Source: Bryobacterales bacterium (lineage in GTDB: Bacteria > Acidobacteriota > Terriglobia > Bryobacterales > Bryobacteraceae). Taken from it: a DNA stretch of 64,000 nucleotides. The notes below the pieces were generated by a model that was not told where the DNA came from, did not search any database, and saw nothing but the letters and a program-made list of their open reading frames with translations. Each line of letters starts with the position of its first letter. Position 1 is the stretch's first letter. Shown in pieces: positions 7,530 to 15,827 of this stretch. The position numbers and the translations under genes were made by a program. The stretch spans positions 186,001 to 250,000 of the forward strand of contig JADKID010000017.1 of the NCBI GenBank assembly GCA_016721425.1, written 5' to 3'.

Positions 7530-9164
7530 CTATTTCTCCGGTACCACGATAACTCTGCCGGGCATCGCACTCAGGCGCGTGCCCTTCACAAACGGTTTCC
7601 TCGGCGTGATGGCCAGCGTGTGATAGCCGCGCTTCGCCAGCGTCGCCACGTCGGCGGCCGGGGTCCCATCAATCTCCACGCTGGCGTCCGCTACGGCAGG
7701 CTCCACGGTCACGCGATACCGCCCCGGCGCGGCAGTGAAATTCCATTGCAGCTTGTACACGCTCGGCTTCTCATAGTAGCCGCGCCCGTTGTAGTTGTAG
7801 AACTTGTCCGCCGCCTGCGCAGTCAGCGTCACCGCGCCATCACCGCCCGGCGCCACGGCTGGCGGCGTCACCTCCAGCGTGCCGTCATACTCGGCCACCA
7901 CCACCGTCACCGGCGGTGTCATCGGCCCAGCCTGCGGCATGCGGATCGACCCGCCCCGCACCTCCAACGGCCGCTTCGCCGCGTCTCCCAGAAGATAGGC
8001 TCGTGTCAGCTTCGTATTCAGCCCCGGCAGCGTCAAGGTATGCGGCCCGTCCGCCGGCATCTCCCGCACGAATAGAAACAGCTTGCCCGGCTTCACTGTC
8101 GCGTGCCCAAACGCCAGTTGCCGGAACGGCTGCGCTTGCGCTCCGTAGATCGCCTCGCCGTTCACCCGCAGCCAAGCGCCCATGCCCTTCAGCACGTCGG
8201 CCTCAAACTCGACGATCGAGCCATCCCCGCGCGGCCCAATGTTCAGCAGGTAGTTCCCGCCACGGCTCACTACCTTCACCAGATTCAGAATGTGCTCCGC
8301 CGTCTTCCCCGCCAGATCGTCCCGCTTCTGCCACGAGCGATACCCCCACGTCTCGTGATACACCGACCCCGGCGTCTGCCACGGCTCGTCGATCACGTAC
8401 TCCGGCACCCGGTTGTCGCCCATCACCGTGAAGTCGCCCTGATGGTTGAACACCCGGCCGCTCACCATGCACTCCGGCTGCACCGCATGCACCGTGTCCG
8501 CAAATCGCTTGCTCTGCTCCGGCGTCGGCTCGCCCATGTCAAACCAGATCTCCGTCATCGGCCCATAGTTCGACATCAGCTCGCGGAGCTGGCCCACGTT
8601 GAAATCCTCATGGGCCTTGGGGATTGGATTGTTATTGCGCCCCAGATCCGAAGGCGTCGCACCCGGATAGTTCCAGTCGATCGTCGAATAGTACACGCCG
8701 AATCTCAGTCCCTCCCGCCTGCACGCCTCGGCCAGTTCTTTCACCACATCGCGCTTGTACGGCGTGGCATCCACCACGTTGTACGGAGTCAGCTTCGTGC
8801 CGAACATGTTGAAGCCGTCGTGATGCTTGGACGTCAGCACCACGAACTTCATCCCCGCCTCCTTCGCCAGCCGCGCCACTGCCGCCGGATCCCACTTCTC
8901 CGGATTAAACTGCGCGGCCAACCTGACGTAGTCTTCCTTCGGGATCCGCCCCTCGCCCTGGATCTGCTCGCTGTATCCGCTGCGCACCGGTTGGCCATTC
9001 CAGACGCCCCCGGCGATGGAATAAAGTCCCCAATGAATGAACATCCCAAACTTGCGGGATTGCCACTCCTCCACGGTTTTCTGGGACGGCTTCGGAGCTG
9101 GCTCCGAAGTGTATTGCGCGAACGCGCAGATCGAGAGCAATCCGAAACAGGATATGAGACGCAT
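7530..9164 (-). CDS. alpha-L-fucosidase, GH29
   Basis: This 544-residue secreted enzyme has a signal peptide (MRLISCFGLLSICAFAQ), which also decides the start at 9164; an AGAGG ribosome site precedes it. The GH29 catalytic domain has the signature KFGMFIHWGLYSIAGG, LTSKHHDGFNMF and TEIWFDMGEPT, where the Asp is the expected nucleophile. These lie at about residues 35-330 and are followed by C-terminal beta-sandwich modules. GH29 enzymes release alpha-L-fucose with retention. The neighbouring sulfatases suggest that the substrate is a sulfated fucose-containing glycan. An in-frame upstream extension to 9278 is possible on paper but covers the small gene at 9196-9345 in another frame and lacks a sensible N-terminus. 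Confidence 0.9.
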   Translation of the reverse strand: MRLISCFGLLSICAFAQYTSEPAPKPSQKTVEEWQSRKFGMFIHWGLYSIAGGVWNGQPVRSGYSEQIQGEGRIPKEDYVRLAAQFNPEKWDPAAVARLAKEAGMKFVVLTSKHHDGFNMFGTKLTPYNVVDATPYKRDVVKELAEACRREGLRFGVYYSTIDWNYPGATPSDLGRNNNPIPKAHEDFNVGQLRELMSNYGPMTEIWFDMGEPTPEQSKRFADTVHAVQPECMVSGRVFNHQGDFTVMGDNRVPEYVIDEPWQTPGSVYHETWGYRSWQKRDDLAGKTAEHILNLVKVVSRGGNYLLNIGPRGDGSIVEFEADVLKGMGAWLRVNGEAIYGAQAQPFRQLAFGHATVKPGKLFLFVREMPADGPHTLTLPGLNTKLTRAYLLGDAAKRPLEVRGGSIRMPQAGPMTPPVTVVVAEYDGTLEVTPPAVAPGGDGAVTLTAQAADKFYNYNGRGYYEKPSVYKLQWNFTAAPGRYRVTVEPAVADASVEIDGTPAADVATLAKRGYHTLAITPRKPFVKGTRLSAMPGRVIVVPEK

Positions 9165-9195
9165 AGACGCCTCTGAGCCTATCAAAACCGCGAGT

Positions 9196-9345
9196 CTACG
9201 GCTTCTTCTGCTGCATCTTCCGGATCTTCTTGTGCGCCTTGTCCACCCACGCCGTCGGCGTGCAGGCCAGTAGCACAACCGTGATCCCCAGCACCATAAT
9301 GCCGATCATCAGCGGCAGCGGCAGCGGACCAAAGAACTCTTGCAT
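9196..9345 (-). CDS. small single-span membrane protein, 49 residues
   Basis: This short gene between the radical-SAM gene and the fucosidase starts with ATG, has AAAGG about 11 bases upstream, and ends in TAG. The product begins MQEFFGPLPLPLMIGIMV, continues with a hydrophobic span through about residue 29, and ends in a lysine-rich tail (HKKIRKMQQKKP). That predicts an N-out or hairpin single-pass inner-membrane protein with a cytoplasmic basic tail. The LLACT segment resembles a lipobox, but it is preceded by too long an N-terminus for a typical lipoprotein. I know no family. The position within a same-strand run argues that it is real. Confidence 0.55.
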   Translation of the reverse strand: MQEFFGPLPLPLMIGIMVLGITVVLLACTPTAWVDKAHKKIRKMQQKKP

Positions 9346-9381
9346 AACGGTGCCAACCTTTCAGCCAATCATGCCGGCGGC

Positions 9382-10665
9382 CTAACTCGCGCGCACCTTC
9401 TCAACGGACTCCCGCGCCGCCTGCAATAGATACCCCACCGGATCGGCCAGTTCCGTGATGTTGAACGAGAACCGTCCCTCCTGGCTCACCAGGTACATAT
9501 TCCCGTTGTGGCGGGCGCGCAACTGGAGCGGCGGCGTAAAGTCCGGCGCCTCCGGCGGCATCCGGTACTTTTCAATCTCAAAGTAGTTGGATGGCAGGTT
9601 CCTCTGCTCTTCATAGCCGGCGTCCTCGGGCGGGCACACCACCACGTGCGGTGCGGCCAGTTGATCCAGCCTCGCCTGCAGCTCCGGCCAGCGGTCGCGC
9701 GTCGGCAGATGGTCGCGGCGAAAATCATCCGGCGAGTGCGCCATGTTGTACATGTAGCGCACCTCGTGCTCGGAGGACATCCACTCCTCGTACCCTCGCC
9801 GCACAATTCCTTCCAGCTCATCAAAGTTCGATTCAAACACCAGCGTGATGTAGCGGATCTTCGGCGGCTTCGCGCTGGCGCGGAAGACCTTCACCATCCG
9901 GTTCAGGTTGTCCAGAAAAACCTCCAGCCGGCCGTGCTTCCTCAGCACCGTGAACAGCCCCGCATCCAGCGTATCCATCGAGACGTTCACGTGATGCAGC
10001 CCGGCGTCCACCCAACTCTGGAACATCGCATCATCCATGCGCCTCGCCAGATTCGTCGTGAACCAGAACTTCTGCCCCTGCCCGGCCGGGATCATGCGCA
10101 GCAGGTCCTCAAAGCCCGGATGAATCGTCGGCTCGTGCAGGCACGAGAGCCAGAATCCGCCATCCGGCAGCAGCGGCAGCAGTTCCAGCATCTTTCCAAA
10201 TGTCGCCGGCGTCATCAGCTCGGTCTTTTTCACCTCGCTGTAATCCACCACGCAAAACGGGCAGCGCAGATTGCAGTTGTTGACGATATCTGCGGCCAGG
10301 AAGGTGAGCAGCGGAGGCGCCGGCACCGGGAAGATCTCATCCTTGCGGTACGGTAGGCGGCGCGCCGCGCCGCTCATCTGCACCCAGCCCGGCCTCTCGC
10401 CAAGCCCGGCGTGGGAGTAGGGAAGCTGGAGACGAAACCCGCATTTGCCATCGCCGATGCCGGCCGCCTGTAGATCCGGCCGTTCCAGGTCCGCAACGCC
10501 CGAGACGGCCGCAGCCCCTTCCACGAACAGGCTCACCGTCACTTTTTTGTCCGGCTCCGCCGAATTCCAGGCCCAGCCTTCCACCACCCCATCCGAGACC
10601 TTGTCCACGTACCCCGGCGATCCGCCGAGGATCCGCTGGACGTGTTTTCGCAGGCTGCCTAGCAT
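9382..10665 (-). CDS. radical SAM protein with N-terminal glycosyltransferase-associated beta module
   Basis: The protein has 427 residues. Residues about 18-82 carry DGVVEGWAWNSAEPDKKVTV and AAGIGDGKCGFRLQLP, a beta-sandwich-type module otherwise common in multidomain glycosyltransferases and FkbM methyltransferases. Residues about 122-400 are a radical SAM domain with CNLRCPFC (Cys 131, 135, 138) for the 4Fe-4S cluster and a LHEPTIHPGF segment after it. I see no SPASM cysteine cluster at the C-terminus. The start at 10665 was chosen because the paralogue begins similarly; AAGGG abuts it. It lies directly downstream of a close paralogue (10700-11985) and upstream of the 49-residue membrane protein. 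The reaction is unknown. Confidence 0.8.
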   Translation of the reverse strand: MLGSLRKHVQRILGGSPGYVDKVSDGVVEGWAWNSAEPDKKVTVSLFVEGAAAVSGVADLERPDLQAAGIGDGKCGFRLQLPYSHAGLGERPGWVQMSGAARRLPYRKDEIFPVPAPPLLTFLAADIVNNCNLRCPFCVVDYSEVKKTELMTPATFGKMLELLPLLPDGGFWLSCLHEPTIHPGFEDLLRMIPAGQGQKFWFTTNLARRMDDAMFQSWVDAGLHHVNVSMDTLDAGLFTVLRKHGRLEVFLDNLNRMVKVFRASAKPPKIRYITLVFESNFDELEGIVRRGYEEWMSSEHEVRYMYNMAHSPDDFRRDHLPTRDRWPELQARLDQLAAPHVVVCPPEDAGYEEQRNLPSNYFEIEKYRMPPEAPDFTPPLQLRARHNGNMYLVSQEGRFSFNITELADPVGYLLQAARESVEKVRAS

Positions 10666-10699
10666 CCCTTGATAATAACGCACGGCCCTTGGCGCACCC

Positions 10700-11985
10700 C
10701 TATCTTGCTGATTTAGCAGGACTTGATTCCTGCCACTCTCGTACGGCCTGCCGCACAAACCCCGCCGGATCGGCCAGCGTCCCCACATTGGCCGAGAACC
10801 GGCCCTCCTGGCCCACCAGGAAGATGTTCCCGTTGTGCCGCGCCCGCAATTTCAATGGAGGCGTGAAGTCCGGCGGGCCCGCCGGCAACTGAAAGCATGT
10901 CAGTTCAAAGTCATCCGAAGGATTGATCCGCTGCTCTTCGTAGTCCTCGTCGGGCGGGCAGATCACCACATGTGGCGCCGCCAGATCCTTCAGCCTCGCC
11001 GAGAGTTCCGGCCAGCGGTCCCGCGTGAGCAGGTGAACCTGGCGAAACTCATCGGTGACGTGAGCCACGTTGTACATATAGCGGATCTCATGCTCCGTCG
11101 ACATCCACTCTTCGTGGCACCGCCGGACAATGCCTTCCATCTCCGCGAAGTTGGACTCAAACACCATCGAAATGAACCGGATTCTGGGCGCATTCGCGCT
11201 GGCGCGGAAAACCCTCACCATCCGGTTCAGATTGTCCAGAAGCACCTCCAAGCGGCCGTGCTTTCGCAGCACCGTGAACAGCTCTGCGTCCAACGTATCC
11301 AGCGACACGTTGACATGATGCAGCCCGGCGTCCACCCAGCTCTGAAACATGGCGTCGTCCATGCGCCGCGCCAGGTTGGTGGTAAACCAGAACTTCTGCC
11401 CCTGCCCGGCGGGGATCATCCCCAGCAGTTCCTCAAAACCCGGATGGATCGTCGGCTCGTGCAGACACGAGAGCCAGAATCCGGCATCCGGCAACAGCGG
11501 CAACAGCTCCAGCAGCCGTCCAAAGGTCGCCTGCGTCATCAGCTCAGTCTTCTTCACCTCGCTGTAGTCCACCACGCAAAACGGGCAGCGCAGATTGCAG
11601 TTGTTGACAATATCGGCCGCCCCAAACGTGATCAATGGCGGCGCCGGCACCACAAACGTCTCCTCGTTCCGATACGGCAGGCGGCACGCCGAGCCCTCTA
11701 CCTCCCCCCCCGGCCGGCCGTCAAACACCGAGTGGGACGGGGGCAGCTCCAGACCGAATCCATGCTTGCCATCGCCGATCCCGGCCGCCTGGTTGTCCGG
11801 CCTGGGCAGATCCGCCACACCAGAGACCACCACAGCCCCCTCGATGAAGAGAGATATAGTGACGCGCCCCGGCGGGGTCCGCGGGATCCTACGCCCAGCC
11901 TTCCACCTCGCCGTCCAGCAGCCTGTCCACGCAGCCGGCCGCCCCGCCGGGCCCTTCAACCGCTCCCGATGAGGCGGCTGAGCAT
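10700..11985 (-). pseudogene. radical SAM paralogue with broken N-terminal module
   Basis: From about 11866 leftward the frame encodes a radical SAM protein very similar to the next gene (same CNLRCPFC, LHEPTIHPGF and HNGN motifs). The N-terminal module is present but damaged. The ATG at 11985 opens a frame that stops after nine codons. The matching residues VDRLLDGEVEGWA continue in a second frame that hits a TAG at 11889-11891, exactly where the paralogue has Trp. The remainder then needs another frame change near 11866-11870. The intact part could still be made from an internal GTG, giving a module-less enzyme. A longer open frame upstream to 12535 is only the antisense of the sialidase-like gene. 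Either gene decay or local sequence error explains this; three separate lesions favour decay. Confidence 0.7.
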
Positions 11986-12003
11986 GCCTGGATGGTAACT
12001 TAC

Positions 12004-13059
12004 CTACTTCGCCGGCACGTCGCCCAGCGCCACCCGCGCATAGCGGACCCGCTGCCGCTTCCAGGTGTAGGTGATGTGCAGGTCGCCGTCCGCGCCCTGG
12101 ATCACGTTGGGATACGAATACTCGCCCGGCTCGGTCTCCAACGCCTGGAACATCGTCCAGCTCTCGCCGTCGCGGCTCACCGCCAGGTTCAGCGGCGTGC
12201 GCCCCCGCTCCGTGTGGTTGTAGATCATCACCATCCGGCCATCCCGCAGCGTCACCGCATCCAGCCCCGAGTTCGGATTCGGCAACTCCGTCAGCCGCGC
12301 CGCCGACCACGTCACGCCCGCGTCGTTCGATTCCGCCACGCAGATCCGCCCGATGCTCGAGGTCGCCCGCGCATACAGCCGCAGCCGCTTTCCGCCCGCT
12401 GCCACCACACTCGGTTGGATCAGCCCGTCGGTGAAGTCCCACTCCGATACCCCAGGCACCTGCGCCGGGCCGCTGCCCCGCGGATTCCGCCGCGGTACCG
12501 TGCGCGGCACCGTGATCGGCCCCGTCTTCGTCCAAGTCTTGCCGTTGTCCGTGCTGCGCTCAATCCACACCGCCCACGAACGGTAGGATTCCACTGACGT
12601 CCCGCTCACAATCGTCCCGTCCCCCAGCACCAGCGGCTTGGCCCGGATCGGCCCCAGGATCCCCGCCGGCAGCCGCTCAATCTCAGACCACGTTCGCCCC
12701 TCGTCGCGCGAAAACCGCCGCGCCGCCGTCCACGTCATCGGCGAGGGCCCAAATTTGTAGTACAGCCAAAGCGTCCCGTCGATGGTATGAAACAACACCG
12801 GATTCCATGTCGGCTGATTCGCCTCCCGCGCCAGTTCCACCGGCGCCGACCACGCCCCGCCCGCCCGTCGCGAGCCCCAGATCGCCACATCCTTCGCGCC
12901 CTCGTCCGTGCCGCCAAACCACGCAGCCATCAGTTCGCCATTCTTGAGCTCCACGATGGTGGACGCATGGCACGAAGGGAACGGGGCCTTTTCATAGATG
13001 AACTCGGATTGTGTGGCCGCCAGAGCGGTGGAAACAAGTAGTAGACAGAGATATCGCAT
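12004..13059 (-). CDS. secreted sialidase-like BNR/Asp-box propeller protein
   Basis: This 351-residue protein has a clear signal peptide (MRYLCLLLVSTALAA), placing the start at 13059. It has the repeated Asp-box style segments of the exo-alpha-sialidase superfamily: SRDEGRTWSEIE, STDNGKTWTKTG, SNDAGVTWSAARL and SRDGESWTMF. The N-terminus FPSCHASTIVELKNGELMAAWFGG is typical of the acidobacterial and bacteroidal exo-alpha-sialidase-like group. Members of this six-bladed propeller family cleave sialic acids or, often, other acidic sugars such as rhamnose-linked glucuronate. The substrate is therefore open. It is upstream of, and on the same strand as, the radical-SAM pair with an 18-bp gap. Confidence 0.8.
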   Translation of the reverse strand: MRYLCLLLVSTALAATQSEFIYEKAPFPSCHASTIVELKNGELMAAWFGGTDEGAKDVAIWGSRRAGGAWSAPVELAREANQPTWNPVLFHTIDGTLWLYYKFGPSPMTWTAARRFSRDEGRTWSEIERLPAGILGPIRAKPLVLGDGTIVSGTSVESYRSWAVWIERSTDNGKTWTKTGPITVPRTVPRRNPRGSGPAQVPGVSEWDFTDGLIQPSVVAAGGKRLRLYARATSSIGRICVAESNDAGVTWSAARLTELPNPNSGLDAVTLRDGRMVMIYNHTERGRTPLNLAVSRDGESWTMFQALETEPGEYSYPNVIQGADGDLHITYTWKRQRVRYARVALGDVPAK

Positions 13060-13114
13060 GGGGTGCTCTGTCAGCATATCGCGTTGTCAGCGCACCCCGG
13101 ACGTGCGTCCTGCG

Positions 13115-14128
13115 CTACTTCTCGCTCGGGCTGTCGTCCGCCTTCAGATCACCCAGCGCGTACTGGATGCCCGCCAGCATGTGCGCCACGAAGGGCCGCA
13201 GATAGTAGACCTTCTCGTCGTGGCCGTGCGACTCGTAAAACACCCGGCCCTCGCCCACCTTCTGGATATAGCTCACTGCATAATCGCCGTCAGTGCGCTT
13301 GGTGTTCGCCGGCTCCTTGGCCTTGTCTTCCGCGCTCAGCTTGGCGTAATTGACGCTGGTGAGAACATGGACCCGCTTGCGAGTGAAGGAGTGCTGGGCA
13401 AACGTGTAGGTCTCGTCCACAATCTCGTATCCGCGCGACGGGTACATCGCGTTCAGCGGACTGGCCGGATCGTCGATCTTCACCGGAATCAGCGTCGGCA
13501 TGTTCCAGTGGTATTTGAAAAACCCGCCGATCATCTCATTGAACTCGGGCCACGTGCCGGCCAGGATCGGCGGCGCATCCTTCGTCGCGCCCGGAGTCCT
13601 CGAGTGGTAGCAATCGGTGGCGGCATGGATACCCGCCAGGCCCTTGCCGCTCTTCACAAAGTCCAGCAAAGCTGCCTTGCGGGCCTCGGTAGCGGCCTTG
13701 TCATTGGGATCGTCGAGAAAGGCGCCGGTGGTGCTGGCCAGGAAGACCGCATCATACTGCTTCAGGTTCTCGGCATTGATCGCGGCCGCGTCGTAGGTGA
13801 TGGTGGTCATCCACGCTCCGGTCTTGTCTCCGAGATACTCCACCATCTTCGCCGCCAGCGGAATGGAAGTATGCACCCACCCGACGGCCCGGCCCAGCAC
13901 AAGCACGCGCCGCACTTTCAAAGGCGCCACGTAGGGCTTTTCCGGCACAGCCGCCATCATGGCCGAGATCTCGGCCGGAAAGGCGAACTGCCGCTGAGGA
14001 CAGCCGCGCGTGAATCCGCCACTGAATCCTTCCGGCGGGCAGACCACCGGTTTCGCCGGCGAGGTGGCCTGCTGCGCGAAACTGACGGCGGCCAGAGCCG
14101 CGGAAATCCCCAATGCCATCCACTTCAT
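13115..14128 (-). CDS. secreted ThuA-domain protein
   Basis: This 337-residue protein has signal peptide MKWMALGISAALAAVSFA; GGAGA about 12 bases upstream of 14128 supports the start. The body is a ThuA-like class I glutamine-amidotransferase fold: VRRVLVLGRAVGWVHTSIPL, YDAVFLASTTGAF, LLDFVKSGKGLAGIHAATDC, a FFKYHW stretch and the late GEGRVFYESHGHDEKVY. ThuA proteins occur in clusters that handle oxidised (3-keto) sugars with Gfo/Idh dehydrogenases and isomerase-like proteins, but their catalytic role is not settled. It is divergent from a second ThuA gene across a 112-bp shared promoter region. Confidence 0.82.
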   Translation of the reverse strand: MKWMALGISAALAAVSFAQQATSPAKPVVCPPEGFSGGFTRGCPQRQFAFPAEISAMMAAVPEKPYVAPLKVRRVLVLGRAVGWVHTSIPLAAKMVEYLGDKTGAWMTTITYDAAAINAENLKQYDAVFLASTTGAFLDDPNDKAATEARKAALLDFVKSGKGLAGIHAATDCYHSRTPGATKDAPPILAGTWPEFNEMIGGFFKYHWNMPTLIPVKIDDPASPLNAMYPSRGYEIVDETYTFAQHSFTRKRVHVLTSVNYAKLSAEDKAKEPANTKRTDGDYAVSYIQKVGEGRVFYESHGHDEKVYYLRPFVAHMLAGIQYALGDLKADDSPSEK

Positions 14129-14240
14129 AGTCGTCTGTTCTCCTTCGTCTCCGGAACGCCCGGTGACTGATATCATTGAGTCGCATTGGGAGTTTATCAC
14201 CTCGCTGTGCTCTTTCGAAAGGAACTTTGGTGACTCCGGG

Positions 14241-15047
14241 ATGAGGCTATTCTTCGCGGCAGCGCTCTCCATTCTGGCCCTGGCCGCCCAGACCCCGCCC
14301 GCCCGCAAGCAGCTTCTCCTCATCGGCGATGAGAAAGGCTACCGCCATCAGGCTATCTCCCACGCCATGTCCACCATCGAGCGCATGGGCCGTGAGAGCG
14401 GTCTCTGGGATACGCACATCCGCACGGACACGGAGCCGCTCACCAAAAAGAAGCTCGAATACAACGCCAAGAACCTCAGCGATTTTGACGCCGTCCTCTT
14501 CTACACCGGAGGCAATCTCACGATGGACGAGCAGCAGCGCGCCGATTTCCTCTCGTTCATCCGCGACGACGGCAAGGGCTTCGTCGGCGTCCACAGTGCC
14601 TCCATCACCTGGGTCCAATGGCCGGAGTTCGTGGACCTGCTCGGCGGCACCTACGACGAGCATCCCTGGAATACATTCGCCGCGCCCATTCTCGTGGAAG
14701 ACCCCGCCTTCCCCGGCATGAACCTCTGGCCGCGGGCCTTCACGCTTACGGATGAGATCTACCAGGTCAAGGGCTTCTCGCGCGAAAACACGCGCGTCCT
14801 GCTGCGCCTCGATGCCTCCAAACTCGATCTGTCGGGCGCCCGCGTCCATCGCCAGGACCGCGATTTTGCGGTCGCCTGGGCCAAGATGTATGGCAAAGGC
14901 CGCGTCTTCTACTCCACCATCGGGCACGTCGAGGAAAACTGGGACCGGCCCGAAGTCCAGCAAATGTACCGCGAGGCCATCAGGTGGGCGCTCAAGCTGG
15001 TGGATGCCGACATCACGCCGCGGCCGCTGCCCTCGACCGGGAACTGA
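14241..15047 (+). CDS. secreted ThuA-domain protein, second copy
   Basis: This 268-residue protein has a signal peptide (MRLFFAAALSILALAAQ) that fixes the start at 14241. It is a shorter ThuA domain: KQLLLIGDEKGYRHQAISHA, FDAVLFYTGGNL, FLSFIRDDGKGFVGVHSASI, HPWNTFAAPILVEDPAFP and GKGRVFYSTIGHVEENWD. It is only distantly similar to its divergent neighbour, so this is not a recent duplication. Its stop codon is 5 bp from the end of the MFS fragment at 15053, so whatever rearrangement placed that fragment here spared this gene. Confidence 0.82.
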   Translation: MRLFFAAALSILALAAQTPPARKQLLLIGDEKGYRHQAISHAMSTIERMGRESGLWDTHIRTDTEPLTKKKLEYNAKNLSDFDAVLFYTGGNLTMDEQQRADFLSFIRDDGKGFVGVHSASITWVQWPEFVDLLGGTYDEHPWNTFAAPILVEDPAFPGMNLWPRAFTLTDEIYQVKGFSRENTRVLLRLDASKLDLSGARVHRQDRDFAVAWAKMYGKGRVFYSTIGHVEENWDRPEVQQMYREAIRWALKLVDADITPRPLPSTGN

Positions 15048-15052
15048 CCCGC

Positions 15053-15575
15053 TACTGCTACGGCTTGCTCTTGCGCAGCCCCCGCAGCATCAGGTACGCC
15101 AGCGGGTGCAGGCACCCCATCACCACGAAGATCGGCACATACGAGTAGTACGTGACGGCGCGGCCCACCAGGTTGGTCGATATCATCCCGCCCAGCCCCG
15201 AACCCGCCGCCACCAGGCCAAAAACAGTGCCCACCATCGGCTTCGGGTAAATGTCCACGATCAGCGTACTCAGCGAGATCTGCCACGCCAGATGCGCGAA
15301 CGCGGCCACCGCCGCAATCCCCACGGCCATCAACGGCGATGACGCGGAATTGATGAGCGGGCTCAACGGCAGCAACACCGCCGCCAGCGTCATCACCCAG
15401 ATGCGGCTCTGTGCCGGCGTGGAGCCGCGCTTGATCAGTACACCGGACAGATACCCGCCCGCAATGCAGCCGATGTCGGCGGCCAGATACACCAGCCAGG
15501 CGATGCGGCCCAGTATCATCAGCCACGTTTCCTTGCGTCCCAAAATGTAGAGCCATTGCCCCGTAGCGGGCACGG
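15053..15575 (-). pseudogene. MFS transporter fragment (duplicated 3' half of the gene at 21345-22646)
   Basis: This stretch corresponds to 21344-21960, the C-terminal half of the intact MFS gene. Similarity is near-identical over its 3' four-fifths and visibly lower in the 5' part. A 93-bp piece present in the intact gene between two copies of ATGCGGCCCA (21796 and 21889) is missing here, leaving a single copy at 15503. The frame stays open, so an ORF from 15636 to 15058 remains, but it starts with unrelated residues and lacks half of the membrane spans. A premature TAG also removes the last two residues. A functional transporter is very unlikely. Confidence 0.85.
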
Positions 15576-15642
15576 CAGACTCGCTGCTCATCGAGTCGCT
15601 GTACATGCTCTCGCGATTCCCGATGTCCGTCATCAAGTGAAA

Positions 15643-15674
15643 GAAGACCCTTCGCTAACCTTCATAGGGTCTTC
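15643..15674. terminator. perfect inverted repeat, possible bidirectional terminator
   Basis: GAAGACCCT at 15643-15651 is followed 14 bases later by its reverse complement AGGGTCTTC at 15666-15674. It lies just outside the MFS fragment at the edge of the accessory segment. There is no T-run, so it may be a structural scar rather than a true terminator. The rest of 15676-15827 shows no further gene; it is visibly more A+T-rich near the lipase start. Confidence 0.4.
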
Positions 15675-15827
15675 CTGGTCCCCGCTCAACCGCTACTGAC
15701 TATGAGCGGACTGTTCTCGCCCGCCCGCCGAAATTCCGAACGCTACGGTTCGTCTTTTGCCTAGTTGTGTGACTAAGACTATTTACTACTATGAAAACCG
15801 AACAAACTGAGTTACCTTTGAATCGCA

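Noticed and set aside
9165..9278. N-terminal extension of the first fucosidase
   Set aside because: Arg-rich, no signal peptide, and the internal ATG at 9164 has both a ribosome site and a perfect signal peptide.
11702..11711. Poly-C run within the second radical-SAM gene as a frameshift site
   Set aside because: The frame on both sides agrees with the paralogue, so no shift occurs there.
11986..12535. Upstream extension of the second radical-SAM frame
   Set aside because: It lies antisense to the sialidase-like gene, is Gly/Ala/Arg-rich and has no counterpart in the paralogue.
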